Assembly: GCA_045534775.1 (NCBI GenBank)
Contig: JAZSKI010000045.1
Coordinates: 1-23,883 of the forward strand
From: JAZOTK01 sp045534775
Lineage (GTDB): Bacteria; Bacillota; Clostridia; RUG12999
Length of the DNA stretch: 23,883 nt
Direction of reading: 5' to 3'
Part shown: positions 1 through 7,283 of the stretch, one piece after another
Numbering within the stretch: position 1 is the stretch's first letter
Layout: each line of letters begins with the position of its first letter
Program-made: the position numbers and the translations under genes
Notes under the pieces: generated by a model
Told to the model about the DNA's origin: nothing
The model's database searches: none
The model's input: the letters and a program-made list of their open reading frames with translations, nothing else

Positions 1-707
1 TTCATCATATCTACCGTCCGTTTGATGGTATTTACGTATACCATGGCGTTTTTCACCATCTGCTTTCTGAGAGTCTCTTCTTTATGGGCAGCATCATACA
101 AAACCTCTTTCGCATATTTTATTGCCCGCTCTTCGTCATAGCCCTTTTTATGTATAATGTCCATCATTTCAAGCTGTAGCTCCGCTGACCCCGCCTTCGA
201 TATTTCGTACGCCGTTTTTTCGCTTATATTATACTTCAAAAGCCTGTCCTTTACTTCCTCCTTCAACGTCGTAAGAATCAGCTTCTTTTCAAGAGCTTCG
301 CGGTCTATTCCCGTTTTTGCGGAAAATTCCTTTTTGGTGAAGCCATGTCTTTGAATTATCTTTAAATATCCCTCCGCCTCCTCCAGATAAGTTATGGGAC
401 TTCGGTGAGTATTTTCCATAATGGCATAGGTCGCCGCCGCTTCCTCCTTCATATTCCTCACTATGGCAGGTATTTTGTTATATCCCGCCATACGCGCCGC
501 ACGCACCCTCCTTTCGCCTGCAACCAACTCATATATTCCATCTTTTTTTCTGACGGTTACAGGCTGAAGCATGCCGTAATTCTTTATGGAACGGCTGAGC
601 ATCAAAAGCTCTCTGCCGTCAAAATTCCTCCGCGGCTGGTCAGAATTTACCCTTATGCTGTCAATATCAATGTACACTATCCGCAGACCCTTCACCGTAT
701 TCATCAT
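1..707 (-). CDS. ParB/Spo0J-family protein, C-terminus cut by window edge
   Basis: The reading frame is open from an ATG pair at 707/704 to the window edge (235 codons visible). SD-like AGAAGGGAAG precedes the start. The N-terminal half is a ParB/Srx-type nucleotide-binding domain: an IDIDSI strand near residue 13, QPRRNF near 24-29, GERRVRAARMAG near 66-77, and an ENTHR box near 98-102 where chromosomal ParB usually reads ENLQR. An HTH-like region follows (GFTKKEFSAKTGIDREAL, then SEKTAYEISKAG). In this family GERR and ENxxR line the CTP pocket of a DNA-sliding clamp, which suggests but does not prove a segregation, Noc-like or regulatory role. The dimerisation domain lies outside the window. 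No parS-like TGTTTCACGTGAAACA site was seen. The gene follows pfkA, not the usual gidB/soj neighbourhood, so it may be a paralogue rather than the main ParB. Confidence 0.85.
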   Translation of the reverse strand, partial: MMNTVKGLRIVYIDIDSIRVNSDQPRRNFDGRELLMLSRSIKNYGMLQPVTVRKKDGIYELVAGERRVRAARMAGYNKIPAIVRNMKEEAAATYAIMENTHRSPITYLEEAEGYLKIIQRHGFTKKEFSAKTGIDREALEKKLILTTLKEEVKDRLLKYNISEKTAYEISKAGSAELQLEMMDIIHKKGYDEERAIKYAKEVLYDAAHKEETLRKQMVKNAMVYVNTIKRTVDMM

Positions 708-734
708 AAAAATCAGCTTCCCTTCTTTGGTTTC

Positions 735-763
735 TATATAATAATTTTACCATATATTTCCAA
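735..763 (-). promoter_or_regulatory. candidate promoter of the ParB-like gene
   Basis: On the minus strand TTGGAA (763-758) is followed after 17 bases by TATATA (740-735). Transcription would start about 20 bases before the ParB-like ATG. The -35 is a partial match, and the AT-rich surroundings also offer TAAAAT and TATTAT, so this is only a candidate. Confidence 0.3.
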
Positions 764-790
764 AAAAGGGAAGGGGTTTTCATCTAAATA

Positions 791-810
791 TTTTTACATT
801 TTTTTACATT
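791..810. repeat. tandem 10-bp repeat, TTTTTACATT x2
   Basis: TTTTTACATT occurs twice back to back on the plus strand, directly beside the 812-830 hairpin, in the gap between pfkA and the ParB-like gene. The role is unknown. It may be low-complexity AT sequence. Confidence 0.5.
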
Positions 811-811
811 T

Positions 812-830
812 ACTGCCCTTTTTGGGCAGT
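812..830. other. perfect 7-bp stem-loop between pfkA and the ParB-like gene
   Basis: ACTGCCC (812-818) and GGGCAGT (824-830) are exact inverted repeats around a five-base loop of T (plus strand). The site lies 26 bases past the pfkA stop. Read leftward with pfkA, the stem is followed by AAATGTAAAA rather than a T-run, so it is not a canonical intrinsic terminator. It could be a protein-binding palindrome, an mRNA 3'-end stabiliser, or a Rho-type end. Confidence 0.55.
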
Positions 831-855
831 CTGCTTTTGTTGATAGACTAAAAAT

Positions 856-1848
856 TTAAACAGAGATAATTTTTGAAAGGTCGATAAGCTCATTCTCTAT
901 TCTTTTTTCCATTTGAAGTGCGTCTAAAATATCTATATCCTCTACCTTTGAATTTCTCAGGCAAACAACTCTGTTGCCGTTACCGTCAAGAAGACATTTT
1001 ACTGCATGAGCACCCATTCGGCTTGCTGCAATCCTGTCCTTATAGGTAGGCTTGCCACCTCTTTGAATGTGACCTAAAACCGTCAGTCTGGCATCCAGCT
1101 CTATGCCGTATTTTGCTTTGGTAACCGCAACCGCTTCATCCATAATTTTATTTGTAGATTTTCCTATGGTCTTTGCAACACCCTCCGACACTACTACGAG
1201 AAAATGCTTCTTATCGTCATATTTTTTGGCAATAACGCTCGCAATATCTCTGTCGACATCAAACGCCTGTTCCGCAATAAGTACCACATCAGCTCCGCAG
1301 GCTATTGCCACTTCTACAGCGAGGTAACCTGCCCTGTTTCCCATCACCTCGACAAAGGAGCAACGGTTATGGGAACGCATTGTATCATTAATTTTATCCA
1401 GACAGTCGATAACCGTATTAAGAGCTGTATCATAACCGATTGTATATTCAGTACAGGAAATATCGTTGTCTATGGTCGCCGGGATCCCTACGGTGGGGAA
1501 CCCGTGAAGGCTCAGGTCACGCGCACCTCTGAAGGAGCCGTCACCGCCGATTACGATAAGGCCCTCTATTCCCAAAGCTCCGGCCTCTTCAATACCTTTT
1601 TTCACATATTCCTCTTCTTTAAATTCATGGCATCTTGCACTACCTAAAATCGTACCGCCTCTGTTTATCAGTTCGTCTATACTGTAGTTTGTCAAATCAC
1701 GGACATCTCTTTCCAAAAGCCCTTTATATCCGTGTTTTATTCCGGCGACCTCCAGATTGTTATATTTTGCCGCCTTAATTACTGCCGCGATTGCCGAATT
1801 CATACCGGGGGCATCGCCGCCGCTTGTCAGTATTCCGATTTTTTTCAT
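856..1848 (-). CDS. pfkA: 6-phosphofructokinase
   Basis: This 330-residue protein is close to the usual length of about 320 for bacterial PfkA. It phosphorylates fructose 6-phosphate to the 1,6-bisphosphate, the committed step of glycolysis in the cytoplasm. The N-terminal GILTSGGDAPGMN and GGDGS (101-105) form the nucleotide site. Gly104 is the residue associated with ATP rather than pyrophosphate use. The catalytic TIDND lies at 125-129 with the base Asp127. Position 124 is Ala, where ATP enzymes usually have Gly and PPi enzymes Lys, a mild oddity. The substrate segment MGNRAGYLA (about 169-177) is present. The gene starts 12 bases after the stop of the small DUF2007-like gene, so both probably share the promoter at 2127-2155. 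Confidence 0.95.
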   Translation of the reverse strand: MKKIGILTSGGDAPGMNSAIAAVIKAAKYNNLEVAGIKHGYKGLLERDVRDLTNYSIDELINRGGTILGSARCHEFKEEEYVKKGIEEAGALGIEGLIVIGGDGSFRGARDLSLHGFPTVGIPATIDNDISCTEYTIGYDTALNTVIDCLDKINDTMRSHNRCSFVEVMGNRAGYLAVEVAIACGADVVLIAEQAFDVDRDIASVIAKKYDDKKHFLVVVSEGVAKTIGKSTNKIMDEAVAVTKAKYGIELDARLTVLGHIQRGGKPTYKDRIAASRMGAHAVKCLLDGNGNRVVCLRNSKVEDIDILDALQMEKRIENELIDLSKIISV

Positions 1849-1860
1849 CTGTACAGCCCT

Positions 1861-2049
1861 CTACTCTCTGTCTAAAATCAAATTATGTGCCTCTTCTATC
1901 TCTGTCTCCGGCACTAAAATCTCATAAGTCTTGACCTCTCCGTCACCGGATACGGTTTTAAGCTTCGTCAGTATTCCGTTTTCTTCAAGCAGCTCCGTCA
2001 GCTCATATGCCAACTCACTACTTTGAGAGATATATACTACAGTCCACAT
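1861..2049 (-). CDS. small DUF2007-like conserved protein
   Basis: This 62-residue protein begins MWTVVYISQSSELAYELTELL. ATG 2049 was chosen because AGGCGG lies about 8 bases before it; a longer GTG reading at 2067 has a poorer site. The pattern of an N-terminal beta strand, a helix carrying ELLEENGIL, another strand, and a closing helix (EIEEAHNLI) fits the ferredoxin-like DUF2007 'signal transducing protein' group, whose function is not established. Proteins of this kind are, as I recall, common next to pfkA in Clostridia, and here it is the first gene of the pfkA transcript. A role in tuning glycolysis would be a guess from position only. Confidence 0.75.
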   Translation of the reverse strand: MWTVVYISQSSELAYELTELLEENGILTKLKTVSGDGEVKTYEILVPETEIEEAHNLILDRE

Positions 2050-2126
2050 TATTTTTCCGCCTTTCACTTCCTTTTAAAATTTATACAATATTCAAATATA
2101 ATCAAAATCAAAGCTACTATACATAT

Positions 2127-2155
2127 ATTATATTATTTAAAAACAAAAAAATCAA
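2127..2155 (-). promoter_or_regulatory. sigma-A-type promoter for the DUF2007-pfkA pair
   Basis: Minus-strand TTGATT (2155-2150), exactly 17 bases, then TATAAT (2132-2127). Transcription would begin near 2120 and give a leader of about 70 bases. The same TTGATT-N17-TATAAT layout precedes mraZ and the ECF gene. Confidence 0.8.
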
Positions 2156-2214
2156 TTCCTCTGCAATATAAATTTTCGCAATATTATATTATAAATATGT
2201 GAATTTTTAACAAT

Positions 2215-4026
2215 TTATTCATTGAAATATTTATAAACCTGCTCTGCCGCCTTGACGGTCATTCCTTCTACCGCAGAAAGCTCGGTCAAATCCGCTTCGC
2301 TGATTTTTTTTACACTGCCGAAGGCTCTCAGAAGTGCTCTTTTTCTAACTGCTCCTATGCCTTCAATTTCATCAAGCTCGGACCTTGACATATCCTTTGT
2401 GTTTAATTTTCTGTGGAAGGTTATTGCTACCCTGTGTACCTCGTCCTGAATTTCGCAGACAAGACGGAAGGCTTCGGGAGATAAATTTATAATCTCCCCG
2501 TCAGAGGTTACCATAGCACGGGTCTTATGATGTGCATCCTTCACCATACCGAACACCGGAATGTCCGAATTGACGCTTTCAAGCGCTTCTTCTATGGCGG
2601 CGGCGTGACCCACTCCGCCATCGGCGAAAATTACCGTTGGCAGGTCTGAGAATTTTTCATCAGTCCCGGCACGTTTCATTCTCCTTATAACAACCTCTTT
2701 TGTGGATGCGTAGTCGTCTATATTATCTACGGTTTTTATTTTAAAATACCTGTACATACTCTTTTCCGGTATTCCGTTTTGGCACACTACCATAGCGGCT
2801 ACCGAATTACTGCCTGCAGTGTTGGATATGTCAAAGGCTTCTATACGAAGGGGCAGCTCTGCAAGGTTCAGCTGTTCTTTAAGCTGCTCAAGTGCCAGGT
2901 GGGACTGCTTTGATTTTTCAAGCTTCACCTTGGCGAATTCATCGGTTTCCTGTTTCGCATTTTTAAGTGACAGTTTTATTAAATCGGCGCCGTAGCCCTT
3001 TTGAGGGACCTTAAGATTTATTCTCCGCCCCGCCTTCTCACTCAACCATTGCATAAGGGTATCGCTTCCTTCGGGGAGGACGCTTACCAGAATATCCTCC
3101 GGTATAAATTCATTATCAAAATAATACTGTACCAAAAAGGTGGAAAGTACTTCGTTTGCCGTCTCTCCCAGAGCAAAATCCACCCACATACTGCTTCTGC
3201 CCAGCATTTTTCCGTTTCTTACATTAAATATCTGAATATTCGCTACTCCGTCTTCGGCTATGATGCCCATTACGTCTTTATCGCCGCCACCCGGAACAGT
3301 AATGCTTTGTTTTTCTCTCAACGCCTCAAGGCCGCGGATTTCATCACGAAGCTGTGCCGCTTTTTCAAACTCCGTATTTTCGGCAAAATGTATCATTTCG
3401 CCTTTAAGCTCCTTTATTATCGAAGCGGTTTTTCCTTCCAGCACACATTCAATTCGCTCAAAAATCTTTCTGTATTCTTCGGCGCTTACCTTACCGCTAC
3501 ACGGGGCGTTACACATATTTATATGATAATTAAGACAAGGGCGTTCCTTTCCTATATCCCGCGGAAATACCTTGCGGCAGGCAGGAGTTTTAAACAATTT
3601 CCGTATAACCTCCAGGGTTTCGCCCGCAACTCCCGCCGTATAGGGTCCGAAATATTTCGCTCCGTCTTTTGTGATTTTTCTCGCCAGCATAATTTTCGGA
3701 TATTCATCGGCTGTTATTTTTATATACGGATATTGTTTGCTGTCTTTAAGTAAAATATTATAATAGGGTTTATATTTTTTTATAAGATTGCATTCCAGAA
3801 CCAGGGCTTCCATTTCCGTATCGGTGACAATATATTCAAAATCCGCTATGTTTTCCACCATAGCTCCAACCTTACCCGTATGTCCCGATTTTTTGAAATA
3901 CTGACGGACACGGTTCTTTAAAACCTTGGATTTACCTACATAAATTACTTCACCTGATACAGATTTCATTATATAAACTCCCGGTAAAACCGGAAGGGTC
4001 TTAAGCTTTGCCTGAATATCTGACAT
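2215..4026 (-). CDS. uvrC: excinuclease ABC subunit C
   Basis: UvrC makes the two incisions flanking a lesion in nucleotide excision repair, working with UvrAB. With ATG 4026 (AGGAGG four bases upstream) it has 603 residues, the family length. Domains in order: GIY-YIG nuclease (GVYIM near 16-20, IYVGKS near 28-33, a conserved Arg near 39, catalytic-type Glu in LVLECNLIKK near 79), a UVR helical pair near 200-235 (FEKAAQLRDEIRGLE), the RNase H-like 5' nuclease (FDISNTAGS, DDYAST, FADGG, KDAHHKTR), and tandem helix-hairpin-helix motifs at the C-terminus (IEGIGAVRKRALL, VEGMTVKAAEQVY). The usual DGGKGQ loop reads DGGVGH. An in-frame ATG at 4080 with its own AAGGA site would add 18 residues and reads straight through a terminator-like hairpin (see findings). 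Confidence 0.96.
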   Translation of the reverse strand: MSDIQAKLKTLPVLPGVYIMKSVSGEVIYVGKSKVLKNRVRQYFKKSGHTGKVGAMVENIADFEYIVTDTEMEALVLECNLIKKYKPYYNILLKDSKQYPYIKITADEYPKIMLARKITKDGAKYFGPYTAGVAGETLEVIRKLFKTPACRKVFPRDIGKERPCLNYHINMCNAPCSGKVSAEEYRKIFERIECVLEGKTASIIKELKGEMIHFAENTEFEKAAQLRDEIRGLEALREKQSITVPGGGDKDVMGIIAEDGVANIQIFNVRNGKMLGRSSMWVDFALGETANEVLSTFLVQYYFDNEFIPEDILVSVLPEGSDTLMQWLSEKAGRRINLKVPQKGYGADLIKLSLKNAKQETDEFAKVKLEKSKQSHLALEQLKEQLNLAELPLRIEAFDISNTAGSNSVAAMVVCQNGIPEKSMYRYFKIKTVDNIDDYASTKEVVIRRMKRAGTDEKFSDLPTVIFADGGVGHAAAIEEALESVNSDIPVFGMVKDAHHKTRAMVTSDGEIINLSPEAFRLVCEIQDEVHRVAITFHRKLNTKDMSRSELDEIEGIGAVRKRALLRAFGSVKKISEADLTELSAVEGMTVKAAEQVYKYFNE

Positions 4027-4038
4027 AATTCCTCCTGT

Positions 4039-4070
4039 AAAAAAAGAGCCTGCCACTTCTGTGCAAGCTC
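4039..4070 (-). terminator. intrinsic terminator or attenuator between ptsH and uvrC
   Basis: Minus-strand GAGCTTGC (4070-4063) pairs with GCAGGCTC (4053-4046), eight pairs including one G-T, around a nine-base loop, followed by seven T (4045-4039). It fits the end of the ptsH transcript, but its T-run ends only two bases before the AGGAGG site of uvrC, so any promoter for uvrC must lie upstream of it or inside ptsH. Confidence 0.8.
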
Positions 4071-4093
4071 CCAAATACATATTGTTCCTTCTG

Positions 4094-4123
4094 AAAATAG
4101 GTTCTTACCGCCTAAGCGTTCAA
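4094..4123 (-). promoter_or_regulatory. candidate uvrC promoter upstream of the hairpin
   Basis: TTGAAC (4123-4118), 18 bases, then TATTTT (4099-4094). Transcription starting near 4087 would pass through the terminator-like hairpin before uvrC. The -10 is weak, so this is tentative. Confidence 0.3.
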
Positions 4124-4387
4124 CTATTCTGCAAAATTCGATGTTACCAAATCTATCAAGCAGTCAACAGCCTCTTTTTCATCGGGACCGTTTGCTACAA
4201 TAGTAATGCCTGTTCCTTTAGTAATTCCCAATGACAAAACACCCAGCAAGCTCTTGGCATTGACTTTACGTTCGTCCTTTTCTACCCAAACACCTGCCTC
4301 AAAGGTATTCGCTCTCTGAATAAAAAATGTCGCCGGTCTGGCATGTAAGCCAACTTGATTTTGGACAACTATTTCTCTGGAATACAT
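4124..4387 (-). CDS. ptsH: phosphocarrier protein HPr
   Basis: This 87-residue protein has the exact usual HPr length when started at ATG 4387, which has AAGGAG upstream. His15 sits in GLHARPA (13-19) and accepts phosphate from enzyme I. Ser46 in KVNAKSLLG (41-49) is the site used by HPr kinase in Firmicutes to signal carbon status through CcpA. The segment after Ser46 reads LLGVLSLG, close to the usual MGVMSLG. Having both residues makes it HPr rather than Crh, which lacks His15. No other PTS gene is adjacent. It appears monocistronic, with the promoter at 4466-4494 and the hairpin at 4039-4070 as its terminator. Confidence 0.95.
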   Translation of the reverse strand: MYSREIVVQNQVGLHARPATFFIQRANTFEAGVWVEKDERKVNAKSLLGVLSLGITKGTGITIVANGPDEKEAVDCLIDLVTSNFAE

Positions 4388-4465
4388 TATTTCTCGCTCC
4401 TTCAATTACTGTTATTACAATTATTTCGCCAATCGTTTCGTAAAAATTAATAAACTATTAACTAT

Positions 4466-4494
4466 ATTATATATAACTTTTCACAATTAGTCAA
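4466..4494 (-). promoter_or_regulatory. sigma-A-type promoter for ptsH
   Basis: Minus-strand TTGACT (4494-4489), 17 bases, TATAAT (4471-4466). The predicted leader is about 70 bases long. This is the strongest promoter match in the window, as expected for an abundant protein such as HPr. Confidence 0.85.
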
Positions 4495-4552
4495 CACATT
4501 TTTTACTTTTCGTACAAAATATTTAAAAATTTATATATATATTTACTAAATT

Positions 4553-5401
4553 TTATTTATTTATACTATAAAAAATCAAATCGTCTATAATCCTGTCCGA
4601 AATACATATCGAAAAGTGCTTTTGCGCACCGTAAAAATGAAAATTTGAATTAACCTCGCAGACCTTAAACCCATCCTCGTCTTCAAGGAGGTCAACACCT
4701 GCAAAATCCGCCCCTACAGCCTTTGCGGCAAGGACTGCCAACGCCTTTTCTTCCTCAGAAATTATGTATTTCTCAGTTCTTCCGCCATTTTCCACGTTTG
4801 ACCTGAAATCCTTGTCATTAACTCTTTTTACCGCACCTACAGCTTCTCCTGCAGATACGATAACCCTTATATCAAAGCCCTTGGATTTTGCGATAAACCG
4901 CTGAAATACATAAGGCTTTGCGCCGAGCTTCTCTGTCAGCTCAAACAGCTCTTCTTCACCTCTTACCATATAAACCTGTTTTCCGAAGGACCCGAAACAT
5001 TCCTTCACTATCAGCGGATAACCCAAATTCTCTGCCGCCTCCCGACAGATTTTCCTGTCCGTATTTCCGTAATATATTTTCGGTGGTATAACGGTTTCGG
5101 GAATCGGCACATTAAATTTCTCCAGCCGGATATAAGTGAGAGCCTTATCATCACAAAGCCTTATACATTCGCTGTTGTTGAAAAGCCTTATTCCGCGGTT
5201 TTCAAGCTTCTGCGCCGCATATATATCTTTATCTGTAAACAGTGCAAAAAAGGGGGTATCCTCCCTTTTTAAAGCCCCGTATACCGTTACCTCCTCCGGG
5301 ACATAGCCTGCTCTTTTAATGCTTTCCTTATAACTGTCCCGTTGCCTTTTAAAGCTGTCGCCCGTCAAGGTCTCATTATAAATAATCCAAATCTTCTCCA
5401 C
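4553..5401 (-). CDS. RimK-like ATP-grasp ligase of unknown substrate
   Basis: About 282 residues from the chosen GTG at 5401, with GGTGA just upstream; GTG 5410 and TTG 5434 are possible alternatives. ATP-grasp enzymes join a carboxylate to an amine through an acyl-phosphate. Visible motifs: IVKECFGSFGKQVYMV (the ATP-binding lysine and Gly-rich loop), VFQRFI, DIRVIVSAGEAVGAVKR, RSNVENGG, and the metal-binding FAGVDLLEDEDGFKVCEVNSN. This order matches the RimK/LysX/MptN group, which adds amino acids, often glutamate, to proteins or small molecules. It follows the amidohydrolase with the start region overlapping or touching that gene's stop, so the two are translationally linked. The substrate cannot be read from sequence. 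No GC-rich terminator follows. Confidence 0.85.
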   Translation of the reverse strand: MEKIWIIYNETLTGDSFKRQRDSYKESIKRAGYVPEEVTVYGALKREDTPFFALFTDKDIYAAQKLENRGIRLFNNSECIRLCDDKALTYIRLEKFNVPIPETVIPPKIYYGNTDRKICREAAENLGYPLIVKECFGSFGKQVYMVRGEEELFELTEKLGAKPYVFQRFIAKSKGFDIRVIVSAGEAVGAVKRVNDKDFRSNVENGGRTEKYIISEEEKALAVLAAKAVGADFAGVDLLEDEDGFKVCEVNSNFHFYGAQKHFSICISDRIIDDLIFYSINK

Positions 5402-5402
5402 G

Positions 5403-6578
5403 TCACTCACCAACCACGCATCTGCCGTTAACAAACACCAGCTCCGCCCTTGTCATATAATCAAAGGGATGACCGCTGAAAACAGCAATATCTGCATCCT
5501 TACCCGCCTCCAGCGAGCCTACTCTGTCGCCTATACCGCAATACATAGCCGGATAAATTGTTATGGCACGAAGTGCCTCCAATCTGCTCATACCGCCTTT
5601 AACAGCAAGTGCCGCAGACATTGTAAGATATTTACACGGGATTTCGGGGTGGTCTGAAATAATAGCCGGTTTCAGTCCCGCAAGCTCCAGTATACCCGCC
5701 GCCTCCGGCTCCATATTACGAAGCTCGGGCTTTGAACGGTCAAGCATATTTGGTCCTATCAGCACAGGGTATCCCTCTTTTGCTATCCGTTCTGCGGCAA
5801 GATGTGCTTCCGTTGCGTGTTCTAAGGTAATATTTATATTAAATTCCTTTGCTATTCTTATAGCCGTAAATATATCATCCAACCTGTGTGCGTGGATTTT
5901 CATAGGTACTTCCTTTTTCAGAACAGAAAGCAGGGCTTCTGATTTCATATCGAAATCAGGCTTATCATTTTCTTCGCTGTCTTCCTCGTACTCTTCCAGC
6001 ATACGTTTATATTCCGTAGCTTTGATAAGCGCCTCTCTCATCATAGCGGCCGCGCCCATTCTCGTAACAGGCGCCTGATTTTTTTCGTTATATACGGTTT
6101 TGGGATTCTCCCCCAACGCCCCTTTAACGGCAACATTTTCTTTAATCACCATATCATCAACGCAAATACCGTACATTTTCACCGCCGCAAAGCTACCGCC
6201 CAGCACATTGGCACTACCCGGTCCTGTTACCGAAGTGGTAACTCCTGCACGAAGTCCCTCTTCAAAGCTTTTGTCAAGAGGATTTATGGCATCTATTGCC
6301 CGTAGCTGAGGCGTTATGGGGTCCGTATCCTCGTTGCCGTCAGAGCCTTCAAAGCCCAAGCTATCCTCCCACATTCCTATGTGGCTATGGCCGTCAACTA
6401 TACCCGGCATCACAAATTTCCCGGAAACATCATAGACCTTTTCAAATTCCGAATCGGCGGCCTTCAGGAATTTCATATTGCCTACCTCTTTGATTTTTTC
6501 ACCGTCTGTTATAATATATCCCTTTTCATATATTTCGCCTGTCATAGTATATACACAGCCGTTTTTAATTAATATCAT
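5403..6578 (-). CDS. metal-dependent amidohydrolase (imidazolonepropionase-like)
   Basis: 391 residues from ATG 6578, which has GGAGGA upstream; the frame stays open further upstream but that part overlaps the ECF gene and has no protein-like character. The amidohydrolase fold is clear: a small beta-sandwich start (ILIKNGCVYTMTGEIYEKG), PGIVDGHSHIG with the HxH pair at 64/66, further metal or active-site residues in KIHAHR (His229, His231), LEHATEAH (His254), ISDHPE (Asp309), and the closing GSLEAGKDADIAVFSG. Proteins of this type with GFEGSDGNEDTDPITP and TGPGSANVLGG are widespread in Clostridia but, to my knowledge, have no proven substrate. Cytoplasmic; no signal peptide. It lies 20 bases after the ECF gene and runs into the ATP-grasp gene. 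Confidence 0.88.
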   Translation of the reverse strand: MILIKNGCVYTMTGEIYEKGYIITDGEKIKEVGNMKFLKAADSEFEKVYDVSGKFVMPGIVDGHSHIGMWEDSLGFEGSDGNEDTDPITPQLRAIDAINPLDKSFEEGLRAGVTTSVTGPGSANVLGGSFAAVKMYGICVDDMVIKENVAVKGALGENPKTVYNEKNQAPVTRMGAAAMMREALIKATEYKRMLEEYEEDSEENDKPDFDMKSEALLSVLKKEVPMKIHAHRLDDIFTAIRIAKEFNINITLEHATEAHLAAERIAKEGYPVLIGPNMLDRSKPELRNMEPEAAGILELAGLKPAIISDHPEIPCKYLTMSAALAVKGGMSRLEALRAITIYPAMYCGIGDRVGSLEAGKDADIAVFSGHPFDYMTRAELVFVNGRCVVGE

Positions 6579-6598
6579 TCGAAAATTCCTCCGAAAAA

Positions 6599-7117
6599 TT
6601 ACTTTCTTATGATTTTTGCCGCACGAAGTGCTTTTATTACTATAAACGCAATAGCAAAATCCACGCAGTGATGGATTGCCGTTCCCGCAAAAGTAATCAA
6701 CATAAAAAAGCCCACCGAATACTCGTTCGTAGCAACCATTCCGCATTTATATCCTATGTAAACCACTATCAGCTCTGCTACCGCGTGGAGCAGCATAGTG
6801 ATAACTACGGTCAGCGCAATATTATGCTTGCGGAGTATCATATATGCACCTGCCACCGCAAAAATTACGTGAGTTGCCGCACGCAAAGCTACAATGGGAG
6901 CTGAAGTTATAAAAAATCCGATTGCCGAGCAAATTCCTACTAAAACTGCTACAAGAGGACTGATAAACATAGCAATTATTGTCGGCACGTGAGCCGCTAT
7001 GGTTGCCGTATAGGGTCCCATTACCACTCTCAAGGGAGTGAAAATTATAGGAATTACAATAGTTAGTGCCGTGAGCAATGCAGTCATTACCATATCCTTT
7101 GTTTTAAATCTGTTCAT
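6599..7117 (-). CDS. ECF transporter substrate-binding (S) component, possibly NiaX/PanT-like
   Basis: 172 residues with about six hydrophobic segments, typical for S components of energy-coupling factor vitamin importers. The start MNRFKTKDMVMTALLTALTIVIP has the usual helix-1 shape with Ala-rich faces. AAHVPTIIAMFISPLVAVLVG and LRAATHVIFAVAGA recall the niacin (NiaX) or pantothenate (PanT) type S proteins, but vitamin assignment by eye is weak. No ATPase (EcfA) or EcfT gene is nearby, so it would share a general module encoded elsewhere. It is first in an apparent operon with the amidohydrolase and ATP-grasp genes, which may process the imported compound. A strong promoter lies at 7152-7180. 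Confidence 0.8.
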   Translation of the reverse strand: MNRFKTKDMVMTALLTALTIVIPIIFTPLRVVMGPYTATIAAHVPTIIAMFISPLVAVLVGICSAIGFFITSAPIVALRAATHVIFAVAGAYMILRKHNIALTVVITMLLHAVAELIVVYIGYKCGMVATNEYSVGFFMLITFAGTAIHHCVDFAIAFIVIKALRAAKIIRK

Positions 7118-7151
7118 TATGACTTCCCCTTCCGATTTTACATTTATTTAT

Positions 7152-7180
7152 ATTATACTACAAGCTTTTTCAAAAATCAA
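7152..7180 (-). promoter_or_regulatory. sigma-A-type promoter for the ECF-amidohydrolase-ATP-grasp operon
   Basis: Minus-strand TTGATT (7180-7175), 17 bases, TATAAT (7157-7152), giving a leader of under 30 bases. No riboswitch would fit in so short a leader, so any vitamin control would have to act otherwise. Confidence 0.8.
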
Positions 7181-7271
7181 TATAACAAACTAATAAAAAT
7201 TTTAGGTTTCCACCCGACTTTTTAGTGATTTTATTTCACCGCTTTCGACTATAAAAACCTGTGTTTTGCTT

Positions 7272-7280
7272 TGCTATAAT
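7272..7280 (+). promoter_or_regulatory. extended -10 element pointing into the DnaA-box cluster
   Basis: TGCTATAAT on the plus strand is a perfect extended -10 (TGnTATAAT) with no good -35. A start near 7287 would fall inside the first DnaA box. No convincing gene lies downstream on this strand, so it may be chance or an origin-type transcript. Confidence 0.25.
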
Positions 7281-7283
7281 ACC

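Noticed and set aside
812..830. Hairpin as the intrinsic terminator of pfkA.
   Set aside because: No T-run follows the stem in the pfkA direction, and only a weak one in the other.
405..851. 148-codon plus-strand reading frame.
   Set aside because: It runs antisense to the ParB-like gene and the gap, with no ribosome site and an implausible composition.
3001..3753. 250-codon plus-strand reading frame opposite uvrC.
   Set aside because: Antisense shadow of a well-supported uvrC; no family resemblance.
4027..4123. T-box or other known riboswitch before uvrC.
   Set aside because: No T-box antiterminator sequence or other known conserved core is visible; the region is too short for most riboswitches.
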